64,000 bases of DNA from Adlercreutzia faecimuris. GTDB taxonomy: Bacteria > Actinomycetota > Coriobacteriia > Coriobacteriales > Eggerthellaceae. The notes under the pieces were generated by a model that was given only the letters and a program-made list of their open reading frames with translations, was not told the DNA's origin and did no database searches. The stretch covers positions 1,240,001 to 1,304,000 of the forward strand of contig NZ_JAJMLW010000001.1 of assembly GCF_022669055.1 (NCBI RefSeq). The letters run 5' to 3'. Made by a program: the position numbers and the translations under genes. Numbering within the stretch: the first letter of the stretch is position 1; every line of letters starts with the position of its first letter. Of the stretch, positions 7,481 to 15,915 are shown one piece after another.

Positions 7481-9192
7481 TCCTGCGCGCCTCCAACGTC
7501 CCCGTCGCGCTCGACGCGCTGCTGCCCGACGGCGACGCCCTGCTGCGCCGCGAGGCGGCCCGTGCCCTGGGGCTGCGCGCGGCCGACGTGCGCGCCGTGC
7601 GCGTGCTGCGCCGCAGCGTCGACGCGCGGAAGAAGGCCCGCGTCCACTTCGTGTGCGCGCTCGCCGTCGAGGTGCCCGACGACGCCCGCCCCCGGCCCGC
7701 GCGCGGCGTGGCCGTGGGCGAGCACCGCGAGGCCGCGCCCCTGGCCGTGCCCGACGCCGCGGCGGCGCTGGCGGCCTCAGGCGAGCCGCGCCCCGTGGTG
7801 GTGGGCACGGGGCCGGCCGGCCTGTTCTGCGCGCTCTACCTGGCCCGGGCGGGGCTCGCGCCGCTCGTGGTGGAGCGGGGGCCCGCGGTGGAGGAGCGCG
7901 TGGCCGCGGTGGGCGCCTTCGCCGCCGGCGGCCCGCTCGACCCCGAGGCCAACATCCAGTTCGGCGAGGGCGGCGCCGGCACGTTCTCGGACGGCAAGCT
8001 CAACACCGGCACCAGGAGCCCGCACATCCGCCACGTCCTTCGGGCCTTCGTCGACGCCGGCGCGCCCGCCGACATCCTCGTGGACGCCAAGCCCCACATC
8101 GGCACCGACCTGCTCGTCGGCGTCGTGCGCGCCCTGCGCGCCCAGATCATCGAGGCGGGCGGCGAGGTGCGCTTCGGCACGCGGCTCGACGGCGTGGAGT
8201 GGGACGGCGGGCGCGTGGCCGCCGTCGTCCTGCGCGACGGGACGACGGGCGACGAGGAGCGCGTGGCGGCCTCGCGCGTGGTCGTCGCCTGCGGGCACTC
8301 GGCGCGCGACACCTTCCAGATGCTCAGGGACGCGGGGCTGGCGATGGAGCGCAAGCCCTTCGCCGTGGGCGTGCGCGTCGAGCACCCCCAGGCCCTCGTC
8401 GACGCCGTGCAGCACGGCGACGCGGCGGGGCACCCGGCCCTCGGCGCCGCCGACTACAAGCTGGCCGCGCACACCGCGGACGGCCGCGGCGTCTACACCT
8501 TCTGCATGTGCCCGGGCGGCGAGGTGGTGGCCGCCGCCAGCGAGGAGGGCGGCGTCTGCGTCAACGGCATGAGCCGGCGCGCCCGCGACGGGGCCAACGC
8601 CAACAGCGCGCTTCTGGTGGGCATCGACCCGGCCGACCTGCCCGGCGACGACCCGCTCGCCGGCGTCGCCTTCCAGCGCGAGCTGGAGCGCGCCGCCTAC
8701 GAGCTGGGGGTCGCGGCCGGCGGCGCCCCCTACGCCGCCCCCGCCCAGACCGTGGGCGACTTCCTGGCCGCCTCGCGCGAGGCGGCGGAGGCGGGCGCGC
8801 GGGGCGGGGTGCCGGCGGCCGCCGGGGACAGGGCGGCCATCGTCGCGCCCACGTACCCGCGCGGCGTGGCGTGGGCCGACCTGCGCGCGTGCCTGCCGCC
8901 GCTCGTGGCCGACGCGCTGGCCGAGGCGCTGCCGCTGCTCGACCGCAAGCTGCCCGGCTTCGCGCACCCCGGCGCCGTGATGACGGCGGTGGAGGCGCGC
9001 AGCTCGAGCCCCGTGCGCATCCTGCGCGACGGCGCCGACTTGCAGGCGCGCCGCGTCCAGGCGCCCGCCGTGCCGACCGGCGTCTACCCCTGCGGCGAGG
9101 GCGCCGGCTACGCCGGCGGCATCACGAGCGCCGCCGTCGACGGCCTGCGCGTGGCCGAGGCCCTCGTCGCCGACCTGCTGGCGAAGGGGTAG
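7477..9192 (+). CDS. NAD(P)/FAD-dependent oxidoreductase (COG2509-like)
   Basis: Flavoprotein of 571 aa, starting at ATG 7477 in a four-base ATGA overlap with the preceding gene. Residues 1-100 form the variable N-terminal domain of this family. VVGTGPAGLFCALYLARAG (about residues 107-125) is the FAD-binding fold, followed by FGEGGAGTFSDGKLNT and SSSPVRILRD. The C-terminal GVYPCGEGAGYAGGITSAAVDG is the second FAD contact block. The family is common in anaerobes and poorly characterised; no substrate can be proposed. Translational coupling to the BaiN-like gene suggests the two flavoproteins act together. Confidence 0.88.
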   Translation: MILRASNVPVALDALLPDGDALLRREAARALGLRAADVRAVRVLRRSVDARKKARVHFVCALAVEVPDDARPRPARGVAVGEHREAAPLAVPDAAAALAASGEPRPVVVGTGPAGLFCALYLARAGLAPLVVERGPAVEERVAAVGAFAAGGPLDPEANIQFGEGGAGTFSDGKLNTGTRSPHIRHVLRAFVDAGAPADILVDAKPHIGTDLLVGVVRALRAQIIEAGGEVRFGTRLDGVEWDGGRVAAVVLRDGTTGDEERVAASRVVVACGHSARDTFQMLRDAGLAMERKPFAVGVRVEHPQALVDAVQHGDAAGHPALGAADYKLAAHTADGRGVYTFCMCPGGEVVAAASEEGGVCVNGMSRRARDGANANSALLVGIDPADLPGDDPLAGVAFQRELERAAYELGVAAGGAPYAAPAQTVGDFLAASREAAEAGARGGVPAAAGDRAAIVAPTYPRGVAWADLRACLPPLVADALAEALPLLDRKLPGFAHPGAVMTAVEARSSSPVRILRDGADLQARRVQAPAVPTGVYPCGEGAGYAGGITSAAVDGLRVAEALVADLLAKG

Positions 9193-9288
9193 AGGGGAAC
9201 GCCGGCGCCGCGTGGGGGAACGCCGGCGTCGCGCGCCGTTGGGGCGGGTTGTGGTACAGTTCTCCGAAAACAGGGGGAAGGGGAGCCC

Positions 9289-10932
9289 ATGCGGGAGGCG
9301 ACGGTCGATCTCAGCCATCGGTTCGGCGACGTGAGCTACGTCATGCTGCTCGACGCCCTGGAGGGCTCGCGCGTGCTGCACCGGCCGCGGCGCTGCGCCC
9401 GCCGCTTCAGCTGGCTCGAGACCGTCTACGACGAGGACAACCTCGCCGCCCGCGACAGCCGCCCCAACACGCTGTTCCTCTGCCGCGTCGAGAGCGCCCG
9501 CCAGCTCCTCGAGCGCCATCCCAGCTGCTTCTGCGTGGCCCTCGCGCCCGACGACGCCGTGCCGGCGTGGGTGTCCGAGCGCAACTTCGGCAACCGGCTG
9601 GTGCTCGTGCAGCAGCGGGAGCGCTTCGCCCGCTACGACAGCCTGCTGCGGTCGCTGTTCGTCTCCAACCTCATCTGGGAGAACGAGATGGACCGCGTCG
9701 TCTACGCCCACGGCAAGCTCGACCGCCTCATCGCCGTGAGCGAGCGGACGCTCGGCAACTTCGTCTGCATCACCGACACGGGCCACAACCTCATCGCGTG
9801 CTCGCGCGGCATCGAGCCGCCGCAGGCCGAGGGCGCCGACGTCTACCGCGCCCTCATCGAGGACGGCTGCTATCCGCCCGAGGAGATCGCCTGGATCGAG
9901 GAGAGCATCCTGCCGGTGTCACGCACCCGCAGCCAGCTGGTGGAGGCGCCGGCCGACGAGCGCCACCCCTGCCCCACGCTGCACTACCCCGTCTACATCG
10001 ACGGGGCCTACCTCTTCCACGTGACCATGGCCTGCTCCTCGGGGCCGGCCGACCTCCTGCGCGACCTGTTCACGAAGTTCATGAAGCGCGTGCTCATGCT
10101 GTGCACCGACTTCTGGAAGGCGACGGTGAACCTGGAGGCCCCCTGGCACCGGGTGTTTCTGGGCCTCATCAACGGCGAGCCCATGACCGACGAGTACGTG
10201 CAGACCCAGCTGGCGAAGACGGCGGTGCCCCGGGCCCGCCAGTTCCGCCTGCTCTACGTCCCCTTCGACTCCAACATGGCCCAGCCCGTCCGTGCCCAGG
10301 TGGTCAAGGCGGCCCGGGGCCTCTGCGGCGGAGCGTGCTACCCCTTCATGCTGAAGGATCGGCTGCTCGTGCTGCTCTACACCGAGTCGGACGAGTCGTC
10401 GGCGCTGTCGGGGCAGTCGGTCTGGCGCGAGCTGCGCGCCACCCTCTACGGCACCTTCGGGCTGCAGGCCGGCGTCTCCCAGGCGTTCAGGCGCATCCAG
10501 GACCTGGAGAAGGCCTACCGCGAGGCCTTCGCCGCCTACTCGCTGCGCGGGCCGCTCAAGCGCGAGTACGACGCGCTTTTGGGCGAGCAGGCCGTCCCGT
10601 GCCTGCCCTTCGAGCACGCGCTCAAGTTCTACCTGCTCACCGAGGGCCACGACGACGACCTGGTGGCCTTCGCCTTCGAGGACTGCATCCTGTCCCGGAT
10701 CATCGAGGAGGACCGCGAGTCGGGCACCTCCATCGCCCAGATGGTGTGGGTCTACCTCAGCCACGGCCGCAACGCCACCGAGACGGCCAAACTCATGCAC
10801 GTCCACCGCAACACGGTGCTCTACCACCTCTCGCGCATCGAGGAGCGCTTCGACATCTCCTTCGACTCCCCGCTGCTGCGCAGCCGCATGGTGCTCGACT
10901 ACCAGCGCCTGCTGCTCGACGGCCGGGTGTGA
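9289..10932 (+). CDS. PucR-like transcriptional regulator
   Basis: Cytoplasmic regulator of 547 aa. The C-terminal helix-turn-helix (VWVYLSHGRNATETAKLMHVHRNTVLYHLSRIEERF) is the PucR/CdaR HTH_30 type. The long N-terminal region has no motif I can name and may sense a ligand. ATG 9289 follows GGGGAAGGGGAG. A strong terminator follows, after which comes the zinc-ribbon/MoCo locus. Eggerthellaceae often place large regulators beside catechol-dehydroxylase-type clusters, so this gene is a reasonable candidate regulator of that locus; that is inference. The spacer 9193-9288 holds a direct repeat GGGGAACGCCGGCG and a TACAGT at 9255-9260. Confidence 0.82.
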   Translation: MREATVDLSHRFGDVSYVMLLDALEGSRVLHRPRRCARRFSWLETVYDEDNLAARDSRPNTLFLCRVESARQLLERHPSCFCVALAPDDAVPAWVSERNFGNRLVLVQQRERFARYDSLLRSLFVSNLIWENEMDRVVYAHGKLDRLIAVSERTLGNFVCITDTGHNLIACSRGIEPPQAEGADVYRALIEDGCYPPEEIAWIEESILPVSRTRSQLVEAPADERHPCPTLHYPVYIDGAYLFHVTMACSSGPADLLRDLFTKFMKRVLMLCTDFWKATVNLEAPWHRVFLGLINGEPMTDEYVQTQLAKTAVPRARQFRLLYVPFDSNMAQPVRAQVVKAARGLCGGACYPFMLKDRLLVLLYTESDESSALSGQSVWRELRATLYGTFGLQAGVSQAFRRIQDLEKAYREAFAAYSLRGPLKREYDALLGEQAVPCLPFEHALKFYLLTEGHDDDLVAFAFEDCILSRIIEEDRESGTSIAQMVWVYLSHGRNATETAKLMHVHRNTVLYHLSRIEERFDISFDSPLLRSRMVLDYQRLLLDGRV

Positions 10933-10997
10933 CCCGCGCGCCCGGCGCGCATACCCGCTAGAAATCACCCCTCAACTCGCCATTCCCCGACGCTATG

Positions 10998-11027
10998 GCC
11001 CCCATTCCAAATTATGGGGGCTTTTTT
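10998..11027 (+). terminator. Intrinsic terminator after the PucR-like gene
   Basis: GCCCCCAT and ATGGGGGC stem with an eight-base loop, followed by TTTTTT. Confidence 0.93.
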
Positions 11028-11192
11028 GTAATCGGCGCTAATGCGGGCCGCGGCCGCCGTTTCATAGACTAGACGGCGTGGAGAGCTTGGCCAAGCACCT
11101 TGCCACGAGAAGGCAACCCCGGAGGGGCTCGCCTGCCGCGCGGCCCTCGCGGCCGCCCGGCGCACAGGCCCCTTCCAGAAAGGAAAACGGCT

Positions 11193-11453
11193 ATGTGTTT
11201 CAGACCCGCTGAAGCCAATACGGGCGCAGCCTGCCCCAACTGCGGCAAGAAGATCAACGTCACCCAGGGCCTCCTGCCCAAGAAGTGCCCCTTCTGCAAG
11301 ACGAGCCTCGAGGGCATCGACCCGGCCTCCCTGGCCCCCGCCGCCGCCCCCGGCGCTCCTGCGGCTCCGGCCGCCCCCGGCGCCCCCGCGGCCCCGGCCG
11401 CCCCTGGCGCCCCCGCGGCGCCCGGCGCCCCGAAGCCCCCGGCCGGAAACTAG
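11193..11453 (+). CDS. Zinc-ribbon mini-protein with Ala/Pro repeat tail
   Basis: 86 aa. The N-terminal half is a zinc ribbon: CPNCGKKINV, then KKCPFCKTSLEGI, two CxxC knuckles 18 residues apart. The C-terminal half is a repeat of APGAPAAP units, a flexible tail. ATG 11193 follows AAAGGAAAACGGCT. A second Cys-rich mini-protein follows, then the MoCo enzyme, and a third zinc ribbon closes the locus at 18663, so the three are probably co-functional with the molybdoenzymes. Possible roles include a metal- or sulfur-handling chaperone or a structural adaptor; no function is known to me. Confidence 0.75.
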   Translation: MCFRPAEANTGAACPNCGKKINVTQGLLPKKCPFCKTSLEGIDPASLAPAAAPGAPAAPAAPGAPAAPAAPGAPAAPGAPKPPAGN

Positions 11454-11478
11454 CGCCCATCCCGCGCGAGGAGTACCC

Positions 11479-11667
11479 ATGTGCTTCGGAAGCTGCCGCG
11501 TGACCTGCGACAACTGCAAGCCCAAGTTCGTCTGGTGCGACCAGTGCGGCCGCAAGAACCTCCTCGTGTTCAAGAAGTGCAAGCAATGCGGCGCGCCCCT
11601 CACCGAGGAGATGAAGGACGCGGCGCGCGCTGACTGGGCGGCTCGGGCCGCCGAGCGAGGCAGGTAG
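11479..11667 (+). CDS. Cysteine-rich zinc-binding mini-protein
   Basis: 62 aa with eight cysteines: MCFGSCRVTCDNC at the N-terminus, WCDQCGRKN, and KKCKQCGAPL. Two to three CxxC or CxC elements suggest one or two zinc sites. It starts MCF, as does the preceding zinc ribbon. The ribosome site GCGAGGAG lies eight bases upstream. Its position between a zinc ribbon and a MoCo enzyme is the only clue to its role. Confidence 0.7.
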   Translation: MCFGSCRVTCDNCKPKFVWCDQCGRKNLLVFKKCKQCGAPLTEEMKDAARADWAARAAERGR

Positions 11668-11728
11668 GAGGCCGGCGCGACCCCGCAGGAGGGCGGACGG
11701 TCCGGCTTATCGAGTGAGAGGAAGACCT

Positions 11729-14089
11729 ATGACCATGGACAAGGAATGGCGGGTCGAGGAGGGCGACCTCATCAGGACCCGCACGTGCGGCTGGTCCCCT
11801 CCGGGATGCCACCCGGTGGGATGCGGCATGTTCATCTACACTGACAAGGACGGAAACTTCGTCAAGGTCGAGGGCGACCCCGACCATCCCATCACCCAGG
11901 GCCGCCTGTGCCCGCGGTGCCTGGCCATGGGCGAGTTCCTCAACCACCCCGACCGCATCAAGTACCCCATGAAGCGCGCCAAGGCCGACCGCGGCAAGGA
12001 CAAGTGGGAGCGCATCTCCTGGGATGAGGCCCTCGACATCCTCGAGACCGAGGTCCGCAAGATCTGGGAGACCTACGGGCCCGAGGCCATCTACGTGTCC
12101 AAGGGCACGGGCCGCGAGGCGACCGAGTACGCTCCGCCCATGGCCCAGGCCGTCTTCAAGACGCCCAACAACGCCTTCATGATGTCCGGCGCGTCCTGTT
12201 ACGGCCCGCGTACCGTCATCGGCGACTTCCTGCTGGGCGCCGGCTACCCCGAGCTCGACTACGCCGCGTTCTTCCCGGATCGCTACGACGACCCGCGCTA
12301 CGAGGTGCCCAAGTACATCATCCTGTGGGGCAAGAGCCCGCTGCAGTCCAACCCGGACGGCTTCTTCGGCCATGCGATCATCGACCTGATGAAGCGCGGC
12401 TCCAAGCTGATCGTCATCGACCCGCGCCTGACCTGGCTCGCCTCGCGCGCCGAGTTCCACCTGCAGCTGCGCCCCGGCACCGACGCGGCCATCGGCCTGG
12501 CCATGCTCAACGTCGTCATCGGCGAGGACCTCTACGACCACGCCTTCTGCGACGAGTGGGTCTTCGGCCTGGACGAGCTGGCCGAGCGCGTCGCCGACAA
12601 GACGCCGGAGTGGGCCGAGCCCATCACCTGGGTGCCGGCCGACGTCATCCGCGGCGCCGCCCGCGCCTTCGCGATGAACGCGCCGTCCTCCATCATGTGG
12701 GGCCTCGCCATCGACACCCAGCAGAACGGCGCCCAGGCCGGCCAGGCCCTGCTCGCGCTCGGCGCGATCTGCGGCTACATGGACGTGCCCGGCGGCATCA
12801 CGCTGGCGCTGCCCTCCAGCTTCATGGGCCGCTGGACCTACGAGACCCTCCAGTTCGTCGGCGAGGAGGTCGAGAAGAAGCGCATCGACGGCGAGGAGGA
12901 CCACCCGGCCTACGCCGTGGGCCCCTACGCCCACCCCGACAGCGTGCTCACCACGCTGGAGACCGAGGATCCCTACGCCTTCCACATGTTCTACTTCTAC
13001 GCGTCCAATCCCATCGCCCCGACCTGCTACGCCGAGCCGGAGCGCTGGTACAACGCCATCGTCAAGATGGACTTCAACGCGGCGCAGGACTGCTTCATGA
13101 CGCCCACCATCATGGGCCTGTGCGACCTGGTGCTGCCGGTGAGCTTCTTCCCCGAGCATGACGGCTTCGTACTGCCGCACTTCGGCCGCAACACCCACTT
13201 CCTCGGCGCGATGAACGCCGCCGTGGACCCGGGCGAGGCGCGCTCCGACCTGGAGATCGACATGATCGTCGGCAAGCGCCTCAACCCCGAGGCGTGGCCC
13301 TGGGACACCGTCGAGGAGTTCTTCGACGCGCAGATCCACACCCAGTACGACTGGGGCTTCAACGACCTGCGCGAGTTCGGCGCCTTCCAGCAGCCGTTCG
13401 AGTACAGGAAGTACGAGAAGGGCATGCTGCGCCCCGACGGCGAGCCGGGCTTCAACACCCCGACCGGCCTCATCGAGGTGTCGTCGTCGATCTACGACGA
13501 CTTCGGCGAGGACCCGCTGCCCTACTTCATGGAGCCGGCGATGAGCCCGTACTCCACGCCGGACCTCTATGAGGACTACCCGCTCGTGATGACCACCGGC
13601 GGCCGCAGCTTCGTGTCGTTCCACAGCGAGCATCGCCAGATCCCCTCGCTGCGCGCCATTCACCCCGACCCGCTGGTGACCATCAACCCCAAGACGGCGG
13701 CGAAGTACGGCATCAACGACGGCGACTACGTGCTCATCGAGAACCCGCTGGGCAAGTGCGTCGAGCGCGCCCGCGTGACCAACGAGGTGCCCGAGCGCGT
13801 CATCCACGCCGAGCACGGCTGGTGGTTCCCCGAGGACGACCCGGAGGCCCCCAACCTCAACGGCGTGTGGAAGTCCAACGTCAACCGGCTCATCCCCATG
13901 TACAAGGTGGGCGTGACCGGCTACGGCGCCCCCTACAAGAACGTGCTGTGCCGCATCAGCAAGGCGGACGGCTACGAGGCCGGCGCGGCCGACCCGGCCC
14001 TCTACGAGCCCCGCGCCAGCCGCGGCCCCGAGTCCATGACCAACGGCCCCTCGCAGCCTGCCAGCTACGAGGTCATCCATCCGGAATAG
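11729..14089 (+). CDS. Molybdopterin-dependent oxidoreductase, catechol dehydroxylase/pyrogallol transhydroxylase-like, copy 1
   Basis: Large subunit, 786 aa, with no Tat signal, so cytoplasmic. The N-terminal block TCGWSPPGCHPVGCGMFIY plus GRLCPRC gives Cys20, 27, 32, 61 and 64, spaced unlike the classic CxxCxxxC. Later blocks include DEALDILETEV, SCYGPRTV, SKLIVIDPRLTWLASRA, GLAIDTQQNGAQAGQ and the C-terminal dinucleotide region NPLGKCVERARVTNEVPERV. I place it near pyrogallol transhydroxylase and gut catechol dehydroxylases from the N-terminal block and the ferredoxin partner. Substrate is unknown, probably a phenolic. GTG at 11714 was rejected because GAGAGGAAG suits ATG 11729. A ferredoxin follows 12 bases downstream. 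Confidence 0.85.
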   Translation: MTMDKEWRVEEGDLIRTRTCGWSPPGCHPVGCGMFIYTDKDGNFVKVEGDPDHPITQGRLCPRCLAMGEFLNHPDRIKYPMKRAKADRGKDKWERISWDEALDILETEVRKIWETYGPEAIYVSKGTGREATEYAPPMAQAVFKTPNNAFMMSGASCYGPRTVIGDFLLGAGYPELDYAAFFPDRYDDPRYEVPKYIILWGKSPLQSNPDGFFGHAIIDLMKRGSKLIVIDPRLTWLASRAEFHLQLRPGTDAAIGLAMLNVVIGEDLYDHAFCDEWVFGLDELAERVADKTPEWAEPITWVPADVIRGAARAFAMNAPSSIMWGLAIDTQQNGAQAGQALLALGAICGYMDVPGGITLALPSSFMGRWTYETLQFVGEEVEKKRIDGEEDHPAYAVGPYAHPDSVLTTLETEDPYAFHMFYFYASNPIAPTCYAEPERWYNAIVKMDFNAAQDCFMTPTIMGLCDLVLPVSFFPEHDGFVLPHFGRNTHFLGAMNAAVDPGEARSDLEIDMIVGKRLNPEAWPWDTVEEFFDAQIHTQYDWGFNDLREFGAFQQPFEYRKYEKGMLRPDGEPGFNTPTGLIEVSSSIYDDFGEDPLPYFMEPAMSPYSTPDLYEDYPLVMTTGGRSFVSFHSEHRQIPSLRAIHPDPLVTINPKTAAKYGINDGDYVLIENPLGKCVERARVTNEVPERVIHAEHGWWFPEDDPEAPNLNGVWKSNVNRLIPMYKVGVTGYGAPYKNVLCRISKADGYEAGAADPALYEPRASRGPESMTNGPSQPASYEVIHPE

Positions 14090-14101
14090 GGAGGTACCCC
14101 C

Positions 14102-14437
14102 ATGGAGAAGCACGCGCTGCTCATCGATTACAAGTACTGCACCGGCTGCCACTCCTGCGAGCTGGCCTGCCGCCAGGAGAAGCAGATCGCCTCGCAGGAC
14201 GAGTGGGGCATCAAGCTCGCCGAGTTCGGCCCTGAGAAGCTCGCCGGCGAGTGGTACTGGAACTACGTGGCCGTCCCGTCCAGCCTCTGCGACCTGTGCG
14301 AGAGCCGCCTGGAGGAGGGCAAGAAGCCGGCCTGCGTCCACCACTGCCTGGCCAAGTGCATGGAGGCCGTGCCGCTGACCGAGGTGCCGGTGCGCCTGGC
14401 TGAGCTCGGCGACGGCGTGGCGGTGTTCGTCCCCTAG
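14102..14437 (+). CDS. 4Fe-4S ferredoxin-like small subunit of MoCo enzyme, copy 1
   Basis: 111 aa. CTGCHSCELACRQEK supplies a CxxCxxCxxxC cluster ligand set. CDLCESRLEEGKKPACVHHCLAKC carries the second set with a long internal spacer. This is the shortened NrfC/beta-subunit form seen beside transhydroxylase-type enzymes, carrying electrons to the molybdopterin subunit. ATG 14102 follows GGGAGGTACCCC. The protein is nearly identical to the copy at 18283. Confidence 0.85.
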   Translation: MEKHALLIDYKYCTGCHSCELACRQEKQIASQDEWGIKLAEFGPEKLAGEWYWNYVAVPSSLCDLCESRLEEGKKPACVHHCLAKCMEAVPLTEVPVRLAELGDGVAVFVP

Positions 14438-14447
14438 GCCCGCCTGC

Positions 14448-14477
14448 GGCGCCCCGGGTCTTTCGGCCCGGGGCGCC
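14448..14477 (+). terminator. GC hairpin between ferredoxin copy 1 and the MFS gene
   Basis: GGCGCCCCGGG and CCCGGGGCGCC form a perfect 11-bp stem with loop TCTTTCGG. No U-tract follows, so it is more likely an mRNA-stabilising or attenuating hairpin than a full terminator. Confidence 0.55.
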
Positions 14478-14526
14478 CCGAGGGTAGGACGGGGCAGAGG
14501 AGCAGGGAAGGGGGCTTCGGCCGACC

Positions 14527-15876
14527 ATGGAAAAGGTGACGGTCTCGGATATCCTCGAGCAGCCGGGGGGATGGCGGTTCTCGGTGAGGATCCTCGTCTT
14601 CGTCGGGCTGGCGATGGTGTTCGACGGCTTCGACTACATGATCGTGTCGTTCACGATGCCGCAGATCACCCAGGAGATGTCGCTGGGGCTCATCGAGACG
14701 GGAAGCCTCGCCTCGTTCAGCCTGCTCGGCATGCTCGTCGGGGGGTTCGCGTCGGGATACCTGGCCGACCGCTTCGGCCGCAAGCACGTGATGAACGTGA
14801 GCATCATGATCTACGCGCTTCTGACGGTGCCCATCTTCTTCGTGCACTCCTATGACATGTTCGCCCTGTGCCGGATCTTCTCCGGCGTGGGCGTGGGCGC
14901 GGTCATCCCGCTCAGCGTCACCATCGTGTCGGAGTACGCCCCCACCGCCCACCGCGGCGCCTTCGTCACCATCACCAAGACGTTCATGATGCTCGGCTGG
15001 GTGGTGGCGGGCCTCACGGCCATGTACGTGGTGCCCAACTTCGGGTGGCGCCTGTGCTACCTCATCGGCGGCTTCCCCTTCGTCTACGGCATCGTCATGC
15101 ACTTCGTCATGCCGGAGTCCGTGCAGTGGCTGTTCGGGAAGGGGAGGGTGAGCGAGGCCCTGGCCATCGTCAACAAGATCAACGCCGGCCTCGACCATCC
15201 CAAGCCCGGCGGCTATGCGGCCGCCGACATCGCGGTGCCCCCGGCCGTGCAGGGCGGCCAGCTCAGCCAGCTCGTCTCCAAGCGCTACCTGCGGGTGACG
15301 CTCGGGATCTGGCTCGTGGCCTTCACCACCTGCTCGCTGTCCTACGGGCTCACCAACTGGATGCCCACCGTGCTTCTGGCCAGCGGCTACTCGGTGAGCG
15401 CCAGCTACGGCTACACCACCCTCATGAACCTGCTGGGATGCGCGGGAGCCGTGGTGGCCGGCGTGGCGGCCGACCGCATCGGGCGCATCCGCAGCACCTA
15501 CGTGGCGCTCGCCCTGGCCGCGGTGTCGGTCGTCTTCACCGCCGTCTTCGGATTCGGCGGCCTGATGATCCCGGCCTGCATCTTCATGGGCTTCGCCATC
15601 AACTACGCCTACATGACCCCGGCGCCCATCACCATCGAGGCGTATCCCACCGAGATACGCGCCACCGGCCAGGCCTGCGTGACCACCGTGGCCCGCATCG
15701 GCGGCTTCATCACCCCGATGGTCATCGGCGGCGCGCTCCAGACCGGCTCGACGTTCTCCACGGTGCTCGTGGTGTTCCTCGTGCCGCTGGCCCTGGCCGC
15801 CGTGTTCACCAAGCTGCTCATCAAGCGCGAGACGCGCGGCGTGCAGCTGGAGGCCCTCGGCGCCGACGAAAGATAA
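14527..15876 (+). CDS. MFS transporter, aromatic acid:H+ symporter (AAHS) type
   Basis: 449 aa, twelve membrane segments. The first carries FDGFDYMIVSFTMPQI, matching the DGxD element of AAHS permeases such as PcaK/BenK. The first loop carries GYLADRFGRKHVM (MFS motif A), and the sixth-to-seventh helix loop is long. ATG 14527 is preceded by AGGGAAGGGGGCTTCGGCCGACC. It sits exactly between the two MoCo/ferredoxin pairs, which supports an aromatic or phenolic substrate for those enzymes. Specificity is inferred, not shown. Confidence 0.85.
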   Translation: MEKVTVSDILEQPGGWRFSVRILVFVGLAMVFDGFDYMIVSFTMPQITQEMSLGLIETGSLASFSLLGMLVGGFASGYLADRFGRKHVMNVSIMIYALLTVPIFFVHSYDMFALCRIFSGVGVGAVIPLSVTIVSEYAPTAHRGAFVTITKTFMMLGWVVAGLTAMYVVPNFGWRLCYLIGGFPFVYGIVMHFVMPESVQWLFGKGRVSEALAIVNKINAGLDHPKPGGYAAADIAVPPAVQGGQLSQLVSKRYLRVTLGIWLVAFTTCSLSYGLTNWMPTVLLASGYSVSASYGYTTLMNLLGCAGAVVAGVAADRIGRIRSTYVALALAAVSVVFTAVFGFGGLMIPACIFMGFAINYAYMTPAPITIEAYPTEIRATGQACVTTVARIGGFITPMVIGGALQTGSTFSTVLVVFLVPLALAAVFTKLLIKRETRGVQLEALGADER

Positions 15877-15915
15877 TCCCACCCGTTTCTCAAGGAGAGA
15901 GAAAGGAGAAAGCGA

